Origin: CBDTTM01 sp965363355
Lineage (GTDB): Bacteria; Bacillota; Negativicutes; Selenomonadales; Selenomonadaceae
Assembly (NCBI GenBank): GCA_965363355.1
Contig: CBDTTM010000070.1
Coordinates: 1 to 11,912, forward strand
DNA length: 11,912 bases
Reading direction: 5' to 3'
A program made the position numbers and the translations under genes. This document shows positions 1 through 5,607 of this stretch, piece by piece. Every line of letters begins with the position of its first letter. The stretch's first letter is position 1. Under the pieces are notes generated by a model. The model was not told the origin of the DNA. It made no database searches and worked only from the letters and a program-made list of their open reading frames with translations.

Positions 1-1266
1 ACCAGCCATTCGATTCCAGATGCGGTAGCTCTGTACTTTAAGACGCCGCTTGGAACCATTGTTCATACGGGCGATTTTAAGATTGATTACAGCCCGGTCG
101 ACGGAAAAACCTTGGACTTTAATAAGTTTTCCCAGTTAGGCGACGAGGGTGTCTTGGCTTTGATGGCTGACAGTACCAATGCAGAATCGCCGGGATTCAC
201 TAAATCAGAGAGTACGGTTACAGAAGCTTTGGCAAAAGCTTTTGATGGTGCACAAGGCCGTATTTTGCTCGCGACATTTGCTTCAAATGTGTCACGTATC
301 CAGCAAGCAGTCGATGTTGCTTGTCGATATGGCCGCAAGATAGCAATTGTTGGCCGCAGCATGGTCAATGTTGTCAACATCTCGATGGAACTTGGTTATT
401 TGAAGGTTCCCGAAGGGAAAATCATTGACATCGATGAGATTCACCGCTACCCTGCCAATCAGATTCTGATCTTGACGACGGGCAGTCAGGGCGAGCCGAT
501 GGCGGGCTTATCTAGAATGTCTCGCCGCGAACATAGAAAAATCCAAATCCAGGTTGGCGATCGCGTTATTTTTTCGGCTTCACCAATTCCAGGCAATGAA
601 AAATCTGTGTCCAAGACCATTGATGCATTATTGCGTCTAGGTGCAGACGTAATTCATGAAAGATCCGCTGGAATCCATGTTTCTGGTCATGCTAGACAAG
701 AAGAGCTTCGCCTCATTTTGAGTCTGGTTCGACCGAAGTATCTGATCCCAGTTCACGGAGAGTATAGAATGCTCATGTGCCATGGCAAGCTTGCCGAAGA
801 GTGGGGCATGGCCAAAGAAAATATTTTCATCGGTGAAAACGGACAGACTTTTGAATTTTGCCGTGAAGATGGTGAAGTAAAAGGTGCCCTTGGTCCAGTC
901 GTGACCTCTGGCAAAGTCTTTATCGATGGCTTGGGCGTCGGTGATGTCGGCAATATCGTTTTGCGTGACCGCCAAATGTTGTCGCAAGATGGTGTGTTCA
1001 TTGTCGTCATCGTAATGGAAAAAAGTACAGGCAGAGTCATTGCCGGTCCAGATATGGTGTCACGTGGGTTCATTTACGTCCGCGAATCTGGCAAGTTGAT
1101 GGACGAAGCCAAAAAAGTGATCCAGCAAGCACTGGATAAGTGTGAAGCTAAAGAAGTCACTGAATGGGCTGTGATCAAATCTTCTGTTCGTGATGCATTG
1201 AGTAAATTTATTTACGGAAAGACGCATAGAAGACCGATTATCTTACCAATTATTCAGGAAGTTTGA
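1..1266 (+). CDS. rnj: Ribonuclease J, C-terminal 421 residues (5' end outside window)
   Basis: Metallo-beta-lactamase/beta-CASP ribonuclease, a 5'-3' exonuclease and endonuclease in bacterial mRNA decay and rRNA processing. The frame is open from base 1, so the start lies upstream; an in-frame TTG at 112 is internal. Seen in the fragment: an HSIPD motif (residues 3-7) and a GDFK motif (24-27), both typical of the catalytic domain; a TNAESPG stretch; the beta-CASP motif HVSGHA (226-231); and PVHGEYR (250-256). The C-terminal part is intact and ends just before a terminator. The family is usually about 550 residues, so roughly 130 N-terminal residues with the first metal-binding HxHxDH motif are missing from view. 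Paralogues J1 and J2 cannot be told apart here. Identification is firm. Confidence 0.95.
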   Translation, partial: TSHSIPDAVALYFKTPLGTIVHTGDFKIDYSPVDGKTLDFNKFSQLGDEGVLALMADSTNAESPGFTKSESTVTEALAKAFDGAQGRILLATFASNVSRIQQAVDVACRYGRKIAIVGRSMVNVVNISMELGYLKVPEGKIIDIDEIHRYPANQILILTTGSQGEPMAGLSRMSRREHRKIQIQVGDRVIFSASPIPGNEKSVSKTIDALLRLGADVIHERSAGIHVSGHARQEELRLILSLVRPKYLIPVHGEYRMLMCHGKLAEEWGMAKENIFIGENGQTFEFCREDGEVKGALGPVVTSGKVFIDGLGVGDVGNIVLRDRQMLSQDGVFIVVIVMEKSTGRVIAGPDMVSRGFIYVRESGKLMDEAKKVIQQALDKCEAKEVTEWAVIKSSVRDALSKFIYGKTHRRPIILPIIQEV

Positions 1267-1290
1267 TTTTATCTGTAATAGAATATATAA

Positions 1291-1327
1291 AAGGGCCGAA
1301 GCATTGATGTGCTTCGGCCCTTTTTGC
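1291..1327 (+). terminator. Strong terminator after RNase J, probably bidirectional
   Basis: A perfect 13-bp stem (1291-1303 with 1310-1322) closes a 6-base loop and runs into a T tract (1321-1325). It lies between the RNase J stop (1266) and the stop of the converging hydrolase (1336). Read on the minus strand, the hairpin is followed by a T-rich but interrupted stretch, so it may end both transcripts. Confidence 0.9.
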
Positions 1328-1335
1328 GGCTATTA

Positions 1336-2589
1336 TTATATGTTTTGCGGCCAGCTAAAATCAGCGGATGAGACTTTTTGGATAGCTTGTGCCAAAATTG
1401 AAGCCGCGGCAGCGATGTCTTCAAGCTTGGCATATTCGGCGGGGTTGTGGCTGATTCCAGCGCGGCAAGGAATGAAAACCATCCCCGTGTGCGTATAGTC
1501 AGTCCAGTGCATGGCATCGTGCCCGGCACCGCTTGGCAGCCGCAGAAAATCGACTTGCTGCTTGCGGCAGATTTCTTCGAAAAAATCTAGCATTTGCGGC
1601 TGTATGGAAGCCGGGGCTTCGTCAGCCAGCAATGTAGTTTCAAATTCCAAGCCGCGCGCCTCACAAATGCTGGCGATAGAAGCAGATATGCCTTCAGTGA
1701 CACGCTTTTTCGTCTCAGCGCAAATACTGCGAATATCGATGCCTAATTCGACGTCGCCGGGAATTACATTCATTACGCCTGGCTTGGCATCAAGGATGCC
1801 GACGGTCGCGACAGCCGGCGTTGATTTTTCGGCGGCGGCAAATCTTTCGACGGCAAGGACTATTTCTGCTGCGCCGCAAAGACAGTCGTGTCTAAGCTCC
1901 ATCGGTGTGGCACCTGAATGATCAGCTTGACCATGCAAATGGATTTTTAAGCGCGTCGGTGCGGCAATTCCCGTTACGATGCCGATTTGTTTTTTGTGAT
2001 ACTCTAGGACTTTTCCCTGTTCGATATGGATTTCAAAAAAGGCTTTGAGTTTTGCTGTGTATTTTGCAGTATCAATTAAATCAGGTGAAAGGCCGCGCAT
2101 TGATAGCGCCTGATAAAGAGAAATCGAATTCTTATCTTTAAAATGTTGGAGGGCCTCTCTTGTCAACTTGCCGCGCATAGCCTTGCTGCCAAGCGTAGCC
2201 GTGCCGAAGCGGCTGGATTCTTCTGCCATGAACAAGACGATTTCAACGGCATGATCGTTTTTCCAGCCAGATTCTTTTAAACTGGTGATCGCTTCGATGG
2301 CACAGAGGATGCCGACGATTCCATCATAGTTTCCTCCTTGAGGAACACTGTCTGCATGCGAGCCGGACATGATAGCAGGAAGCTTTGGATCAAGTCCTTC
2401 AAGGCGGCCGATGACATTGCCGAAAGCATCGGTACGGATGCTTAGGCCAGCCTTTGTCATCGTCTCGATGATAAAGCTGCGGGCCTGCCAATCTTCATCG
2501 CTGAAGGCCAAGCGAGTGATGCCGGATTCACTGCTGGAGAAATTTTCGAGTGTTTTTAATTGTTCTGCTAAACGCTGTTTTGAAATCAT
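1336..2589 (-). CDS. M20 zinc hydrolase, allantoate / N-carbamoyl-L-amino-acid amidohydrolase type
   Basis: Dinuclear-metal amidohydrolase of the M20 AllC/HydC/beta-ureidopropionase group, which cleaves carbamoyl or ureido amide bonds. Visible motifs: SGSHADSVPQGG (75-86, metal ligands H78 and probably D89), MAEESSRFG (121-129, E123/E124 catalytic base and ligand), EIHIEQGKVLE (186-196, H188), SGAGHDAMHW (353-362) and GISHNPAEY (378-386, H381). At 417 residues the length is normal for the group. The start is set by AGGAGG (2595-2600) five bases before the ATG. It has its own promoter and no purine-catabolism neighbours, so the substrate cannot be chosen between allantoate, N-carbamoyl amino acids and N-carbamoyl-beta-alanine. 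It lies downstream of thiWM on the same strand, but the relic between them and the separate promoter argue against one tight operon. Confidence 0.88.
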   Translation of the reverse strand: MISKQRLAEQLKTLENFSSSESGITRLAFSDEDWQARSFIIETMTKAGLSIRTDAFGNVIGRLEGLDPKLPAIMSGSHADSVPQGGNYDGIVGILCAIEAITSLKESGWKNDHAVEIVLFMAEESSRFGTATLGSKAMRGKLTREALQHFKDKNSISLYQALSMRGLSPDLIDTAKYTAKLKAFFEIHIEQGKVLEYHKKQIGIVTGIAAPTRLKIHLHGQADHSGATPMELRHDCLCGAAEIVLAVERFAAAEKSTPAVATVGILDAKPGVMNVIPGDVELGIDIRSICAETKKRVTEGISASIASICEARGLEFETTLLADEAPASIQPQMLDFFEEICRKQQVDFLRLPSGAGHDAMHWTDYTHTGMVFIPCRAGISHNPAEYAKLEDIAAAASILAQAIQKVSSADFSWPQNI

Positions 2590-2633
2590 AGAGGCCTCCT
2601 ATAAAAATCTTTTAGGAATGAAATACGCTATGA

Positions 2634-2661
2634 TTATATTTCTTTTTTTATCATTATGCAA
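2634..2661 (-). promoter_or_regulatory. Promoter of the M20 hydrolase
   Basis: On the minus strand TTGCAT (2661-2656) lies 16 bases before TATAAT (2639-2634). The predicted start of transcription is about 30-40 bases before the hydrolase ATG, leaving room for the AGGAGG site. This is a sequence match only. Confidence 0.65.
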
Positions 2662-2845
2662 CTGAACATTTGCAATAATCATGGAAATGGAGATTGTGCA
2701 TCCGGTTTTGGTCCTGCGGTTATCGGGTGGAATGGATGAACCCATAATATATGGCACAATGAACTTGGTCTTTATGATCTATCCAGTGGCATTCATCTGT
2801 ATATGGATCATGATTCCGAAAAGCAAGGGCGTGGATATCGAGTAG
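2656..2845 (+). pseudogene. Frameshifted relic of a transporter C-terminus (MFS-like)
   Basis: Two overlapping frames together read like the last two membrane segments of a major-facilitator transporter. The first frame (from about 2698) gives ASGFGPAVIGW, like the glycine/proline-rich helix 11 of MFS proteins, then stops at 2737-2739. The frame one base over (2732-2845) continues MDEPIIYGTMN, followed by a hydrophobic helix (NLVFMIYPVAFICIWIMI) and a charged tail PKSKGVDIE with a stop at 2843. The tail resembles the PETKG-type ends of sugar-porter proteins. A one-base indel near 2730 would join them. Nothing of the rest of the protein is present, and the region carries the promoter of the hydrolase on the other strand. 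The transporter call is an inference from short matches. A chance ORF is the alternative. Confidence 0.45.
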
Positions 2846-2871
2846 GGCTTATTTTGTAAAGCTGCTCACTT

Positions 2872-3708
2872 TTATATTTCGCTGAGACGCAGCCTTACTT
2901 TAAACTCGAGTTCGGTCAGGTTATAGACTTCGTCTAAAAGCGCTGCACGAAATGTGCCGGGGCCATAGGATTTTTTTACCGCAATTTCACCGCTGATTCC
3001 CATCGTGCTGATGGCGGCAAGGCTGGCGGCTAAGCTGCCTTTGCCGCTGGCGAGATATGCGGCGGTCAAGGCATTGAGCATGCAGCCAGTACCCGTTATG
3101 TTCGCGAGCATTTCCGTGCCATTTTCGCCGAGAAAGCTTCGTTTTCCATCCGTGATGAGATCCGCAGCGCCGGTGGCGACGATGACGGCGCCGCTTTGCT
3201 TTGCTAGTTTTTTGAGGAGTTCAACGTTTGCAGTGATTCCGGCTCTGTTTATCGCATCATTTTCGCCAGCATCGATGCCTTTGGCATCGTTTTCGACACC
3301 AGCCAAAGCTTTGAGTTCGGAGATATTGCCTTTGATGACAGCTGGTTTACAGTTTTTGATGAATTTTTTGGCAAAGCCAAGGCGCAGGTCACTGCAGGCA
3401 ATGCCGACGAGGTCAATGCTGGCAGGAATATCGTTATGTTGAGCACTGTGTCCGGCAATTTCCATTGAGGCTAGACGGACGTCGGTGATGTTGCCGAGGT
3501 TTACCGCTAAAGCTGCAGATAAGCTGGTTATACGGGAAACTTCTTCGGGGTGTTCGGCCATGATCGGTTTGGCGCCGGCAGCCAGGATGATGTTAGCACA
3601 ATCGTTGATGGAAATTGGATTGGTTATGCAGTGGATCAACGGCTTTTTTTCTCGTATTTGTTGTTGCAGGAATAATAGCTCCTGGCAAAGCAGTGCATTA
3701 TTTGTCAT
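2872..3708 (-). CDS. thiM: Hydroxyethylthiazole kinase
   Basis: Phosphorylates 4-methyl-5-(2-hydroxyethyl)thiazole with ATP, so that salvaged thiazole can be joined to HMP-PP to make thiamine phosphate. At 278 residues it has the normal length. Visible landmarks of this ribokinase-like family: PLIHCITNPIS (23-33), GAKPIMAEHPEEV (45-57, substrate pocket), KGNISE (126-131), ATGAADLITDG (178-188, nucleotide/anion region), NITGTGCM (203-210, catalytic-region C209) and GPGTFRAALLDEVYNL (249-264). Its start overlaps the 3' end of thiW by 11 bases, so translation is probably coupled. Control should come from the leader RNA upstream of thiW. No thiD or thiE follows in this window and no clear terminator is seen after the stop. 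Confidence 0.96.
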   Translation of the reverse strand: MTNNALLCQELLFLQQQIREKKPLIHCITNPISINDCANIILAAGAKPIMAEHPEEVSRITSLSAALAVNLGNITDVRLASMEIAGHSAQHNDIPASIDLVGIACSDLRLGFAKKFIKNCKPAVIKGNISELKALAGVENDAKGIDAGENDAINRAGITANVELLKKLAKQSGAVIVATGAADLITDGKRSFLGENGTEMLANITGTGCMLNALTAAYLASGKGSLAASLAAISTMGISGEIAVKKSYGPGTFRAALLDEVYNLTELEFKVRLRLSEI

Positions 3709-4222
3709 ATACTTTTGCTCCTAAGTGTTTTTGGATATTTTGCAGCAATCCATTTTTCCGCAGGGCAATTAAAAAGAAATAGGCGATGGTGCCGCCAATC
3801 AAAGTGCCGCAAATAAAGAGCGGTACATAAAAAAGCCAGGTCAGGCCGGTTTTTCCATAGAGGAGCGCCATGACGGGATAGGATACGATTGCGCCGATGA
3901 TGCCGGTACCGATGATTTCTCCGAGCACAGCACAAAGCAGTTTCCCCTTAGACAAGCGGTATAAAATACCAGATAAGGCAGCTCCGAAAACGGCTCCGGT
4001 CAGGGCAAGCGGCGGAATTCCCATAAGGACCATGCGCAAGATGCCGATGGAGGCAGCGCAGAGCAGGGCATACCAAGGCCCGAGCAGTACGGCGCAGACA
4101 ATGTTGATGAAGTGTGCCATCGGGCACATGCCCTCGATTCGCAGCAGTGGCGAGATGACGACGCCGAGCGCGATGAGCATAGACATCATGATGAGTTTTA
4201 AGAGACGAGCATTTCGTTGCAT
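3698..4222 (-). CDS. thiW: ThiW, thiazole-specific S component of an ECF transporter
   Basis: A small, very hydrophobic 174-residue protein with about five membrane segments. It carries the ThiW pattern IEGMCPMAHFINIVCAVLLGP (residues 29-49) followed by WYALLCA and a second conserved patch MGIPPLALTGAVFGAALSG. ThiW proteins bind the hydroxyethylthiazole moiety and work with a shared ECF module (EcfA, EcfA', EcfT) encoded elsewhere. The immediate, overlapping thiM is the expected partner: uptake then phosphorylation. The ATG is preceded by a GTGAGG-type ribosome site seven bases upstream. Expression is probably governed by the structured leader at 4260-4422. Confidence 0.92.
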   Translation of the reverse strand: MQRNARLLKLIMMSMLIALGVVISPLLRIEGMCPMAHFINIVCAVLLGPWYALLCAASIGILRMVLMGIPPLALTGAVFGAALSGILYRLSKGKLLCAVLGEIIGTGIIGAIVSYPVMALLYGKTGLTWLFYVPLFICGTLIGGTIAYFFLIALRKNGLLQNIQKHLGAKVYDK

Positions 4223-4259
4223 ACAGATACCTCACTGATTCTTTAGAGTTTGAATACAT

Positions 4260-4297
4260 AAAAAGCCCGGCAGGGCAATTGCACTGCTGGGCTTTGT
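4260..4297 (-). terminator. Intrinsic terminator in the thiWM leader
   Basis: On the minus strand the arm AAAGCCCAGCAG (about 4295-4284) pairs with CTGCCGGGCTTT, one A-C mismatch in 12, around a 10-base loop, then runs into a T tract (4264-4260). It lies between the TPP-like element and the thiW ribosome binding site, as expected for riboswitch-controlled termination. Confidence 0.82.
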
Positions 4298-4326
4298 TTT
4301 GCGAAAATATGAAATTGGTGTATAAA

Positions 4327-4422
4327 GGCGATAGCATGCCCGGCAATGCGCTTTTGCGCCAGCCAGATCGGTCGAAGCTCGAAAGCTTCCTCTCAGCCCG
4401 AAACACGGGATCCCTCGCTATA
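4327..4422 (-). promoter_or_regulatory. TPP-riboswitch-like leader element, non-canonical
   Basis: Leader RNA upstream of thiW-thiM. On the minus strand a closing stem ATAGC (4421-4417) / GCTAT (4335-4331) encloses three hairpins: CCCG/CGGG, AAGCT-TTCG-AGCTT, and CTGGC/GCCGG with an inner GCGC-AAAA-GCGC stem. Thi-box landmarks occur in order: CTGAGAGG (CTGAGA complementary to 4391-4396, the pyrimidine-binding core), CGACC, then GATCTGG (complementary to 4363-4369). The usual block between ACC and GATCTGG (consensus roughly CCTTTGAACCT) is absent, as is the downstream GCG-AGGGA strand, so canonical P2 and P4 cannot form well. Context and landmarks support a thiamine-related riboswitch. Whether it still binds TPP, is a variant, or is decayed is unresolved. 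Confidence 0.62.
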
Positions 4423-4497
4423 AAACTGTTGTGTCAGGCCCAAGATGCTCCTCTTGTGCTTTTTCTGCTAAGCAGATCGACAAATGATTTCTCTTGT

Positions 4498-4526
4498 ATT
4501 ATAACGGCTATGTAAAAAAAAGCCAA
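4498..4526 (-). promoter_or_regulatory. Promoter of the thiWM leader
   Basis: TTGGCT (4526-4521), a 17-base spacer and a perfect TATAAT (4503-4498) on the minus strand. Transcription would begin near 4491, giving a leader of about 270 bases that contains the TPP-like element and terminator. Confidence 0.8.
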
Positions 4527-4537
4527 GATAAATTGAA

Positions 4538-4562
4538 AAAATCTGCGTTCACCGTAGATTTT
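4538..4562. other. Dyad between the two divergent riboswitch promoters
   Basis: AAAATCTGCG (4538-4547) and CGTAGATTTT (4553-4562) form an inverted repeat with a single G-T position and a 5-base centre. It lies in the short gap between the thiWM -35 (4521-4526) and the fluoride-unit -35 (4565-4570). It could be an operator for both promoters; a chance AT-rich dyad is possible. Confidence 0.4.
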
Positions 4563-4564
4563 AG

Positions 4565-4593
4565 TTGTATAATTGCTCAATCCTTGCTATGAT
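4565..4593 (+). promoter_or_regulatory. Promoter of the fluoride-riboswitch operon
   Basis: TTGTAT (4565-4570), a 17-base spacer and TATGAT (4588-4593). Transcription would start near 4600, about ten bases before the riboswitch aptamer. Confidence 0.72.
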
Positions 4594-4607
4594 AAATAGC
4601 GTAATAT

Positions 4608-4660
4608 GAAGGCGATGGAGTTCGCCATAATTTTGTTCGTTGAACAATGATGACTCCTAC
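4608..4660 (+). promoter_or_regulatory. Fluoride riboswitch (crcB motif)
   Basis: Matches the crcB-motif pattern: GGCGA (4611-4615) and TCGCC form a stem whose loop carries GGAGT (4617-4621), followed by CATAA. A second hairpin TTGTTC-GTT-GAACAA (4633-4647) leads into ATGATGACTCCTAC. The loop GGAGT can pair with ACTCC (4653-4657), the known pseudoknot of this aptamer. ACTCC is also part of the terminator's 5' arm (4652-4663), so fluoride binding should block the terminator and let the DUF190 and crcB genes be read. The downstream fluoride exporter gene confirms the assignment. Confidence 0.93.
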
Positions 4661-4694
4661 CATTTTTTTAATGGTAGGAGTCTTTCTTTTTTTA
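4652..4694 (+). terminator. Riboswitch expression-platform terminator
   Basis: A perfect 12-bp stem GACTCCTACCAT (4652-4663) / ATGGTAGGAGTC (4671-4682), extendable at the loop side, followed by a long T-rich tract (4681-4693). Its 5' arm overlaps the aptamer's pseudoknot strand, so terminator and fluoride-bound aptamer exclude each other. Confidence 0.9.
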
Positions 4695-4721
4695 ACGAAA
4701 TAAATTTTGGGAGGGGATAGC

Positions 4722-5057
4722 ATGGCAACAATCAAGAAATATGCCAAGCGTTTGCGCATTTACGTAGGCGAAACCGATCATTATGAGAAAATCGTCAAAA
4801 AGGCGAAAGAGCTCGATATGGCGGGTGCAACCGTTTTTCGCGGCATCATGGGCTATGGGGAGAATAACCGCAAGATACGAACAACAGGTCTGGTGGAGTT
4901 ATCTTGCGATTTACCTATTATCATTGAAATCGTCGATAGTGAGGAATATATCGATAAATTTTTGCCATATCTCGATGATTTGATTCAAAAAGGTATGATA
5001 ACGATTGATAATGTTGAAATCATAAAATATGGGAACAAGCTTCCCAATCATGAATAA
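4722..5057 (+). CDS. DUF190 family protein (PII-like fold), fluoride-operon partner
   Basis: A 111-residue cytoplasmic protein of the DUF190 family, small PII-like proteins often encoded beside crcB. The N-terminus KKYAKRLRIYVGETDHYE, the central GATVFRGIMGYGENNRKI and the segment LPIIIEIVDSEEYIDKFLPYL are typical. Its function is not established. A role in sensing or in regulating the exporter has been inferred from gene context only. The start at ATG 4722 is chosen over an in-frame TTG at 4707 because GGGAGGGG (4709-4716) is correctly spaced before 4722 and lies within the longer reading. It is the first gene after the fluoride riboswitch, with 14 bases to crcB, so the two are one operon. 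Confidence 0.9.
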   Translation: MATIKKYAKRLRIYVGETDHYEKIVKKAKELDMAGATVFRGIMGYGENNRKIRTTGLVELSCDLPIIIEIVDSEEYIDKFLPYLDDLIQKGMITIDNVEIIKYGNKLPNHE

Positions 5058-5071
5058 GGCGGGGTGTAGAT

Positions 5072-5455
5072 TTGTTTGGATGGAAACAGTTTTTGCTTGT
5101 CCTAGTCGGTGGCGGTATCGGGTCACTGGCCAGGTATGTTTTGACAACGCTTATTGCCGATAAATATGGTGCGCATTTTCCTTTTGGTACATTGTTTGTC
5201 AATGTGGTCGGGTGCTTTATCATTGGTTTTTTCATGATATGGACGACCGAGCGCACGATTGTGTCGCCAAACTTGCGGATTTTGGTAACCGTTGGTTTTT
5301 TAGGTGGTTTGACGACGTTCTCTTCTTTTGGCTTTGAAACCATACAGCTTTTGCGTGCAGGTAATGTGGTCAATGCTTTTTTGAATATGGCAGCGAATTT
5401 AGGCACGGGTTTTCTCGCGGTATGGCTGGGAATTATTGCGGCGAAATGGATTTGA
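5072..5455 (+). CDS. crcB: Fluoride ion exporter CrcB/Fluc
   Basis: A small membrane channel that exports fluoride as a dual-topology dimer. At 127 residues with four hydrophobic segments it has the family's usual size. Motifs seen: GGGIGSLARY (13-22), FGTLFVNVVGCF (38-49, with conserved N44), and GFLGGLTTFSSFGFE (75-89), which contains the Phe-box residues and the central sodium-site TTFS-type loop. The start is TTG at 5072, preceded by AAGGCGGGG about seven bases upstream; no ATG or GTG fits the N-terminus. A single crcB copy suggests a homodimeric Fluc rather than a two-gene heterodimer. Expression is predicted to rise with fluoride through the upstream riboswitch. No convincing terminator follows. 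Confidence 0.96.
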   Translation: MFGWKQFLLVLVGGGIGSLARYVLTTLIADKYGAHFPFGTLFVNVVGCFIIGFFMIWTTERTIVSPNLRILVTVGFLGGLTTFSSFGFETIQLLRAGNVVNAFLNMAANLGTGFLAVWLGIIAAKWI

Positions 5456-5527
5456 GCAATTTGGTTGGGAAGATTTTTGTGCTATTAGGTAAATATTAGG
5501 AAATGTCGTGTTTTCTGCCGAGGGATT

Positions 5528-5536
5528 TGATATAAT
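5528..5536 (+). promoter_or_regulatory. Extended -10 promoter before the 5608 gene
   Basis: TGATATAAT (TGN directly before TATAAT at 5531-5536) is an extended -10 element; no good -35 is visible. It lies 72 bases before the chosen start, so the unknown gene need not depend on read-through from crcB. Confidence 0.6.
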
Positions 5537-5607
5537 CGATAGCATAGAAACTTACGCAAGAAGAGCAATTTGGCTATATAGAGAAAAAGCAAAGGGGGTT
5601 GCAGATT

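Noticed and set aside
112..114. TTG as a start for the ribonuclease J gene
   Set aside because: The frame upstream to base 1 encodes conserved RNase J motifs (HSIPD, GDFK), so the gene starts outside the window.
3249..3458. Second minus-strand frame inside thiM
   Set aside because: Out-of-frame shadow; the thiM frame is intact and carries all family motifs.
4279..4515. Plus-strand open frame of 78 codons across the thiWM leader
   Set aside because: It runs antisense through the promoter, TPP-like element and terminator, has no ribosome site, and its peptide looks like nothing known.
4600..4694. Reading the 4652-4694 hairpin as a terminator of an upstream plus-strand gene
   Set aside because: No plus-strand gene precedes it; its 5' arm belongs to the fluoride aptamer, so it is the riboswitch expression platform.
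5454..5573. 11-base direct repeat GAGCAATTTGG (5454-5464 and 5563-5573)
   Set aside because: Short, two copies only, no mobile-element or operator context; chance similarity is likely.
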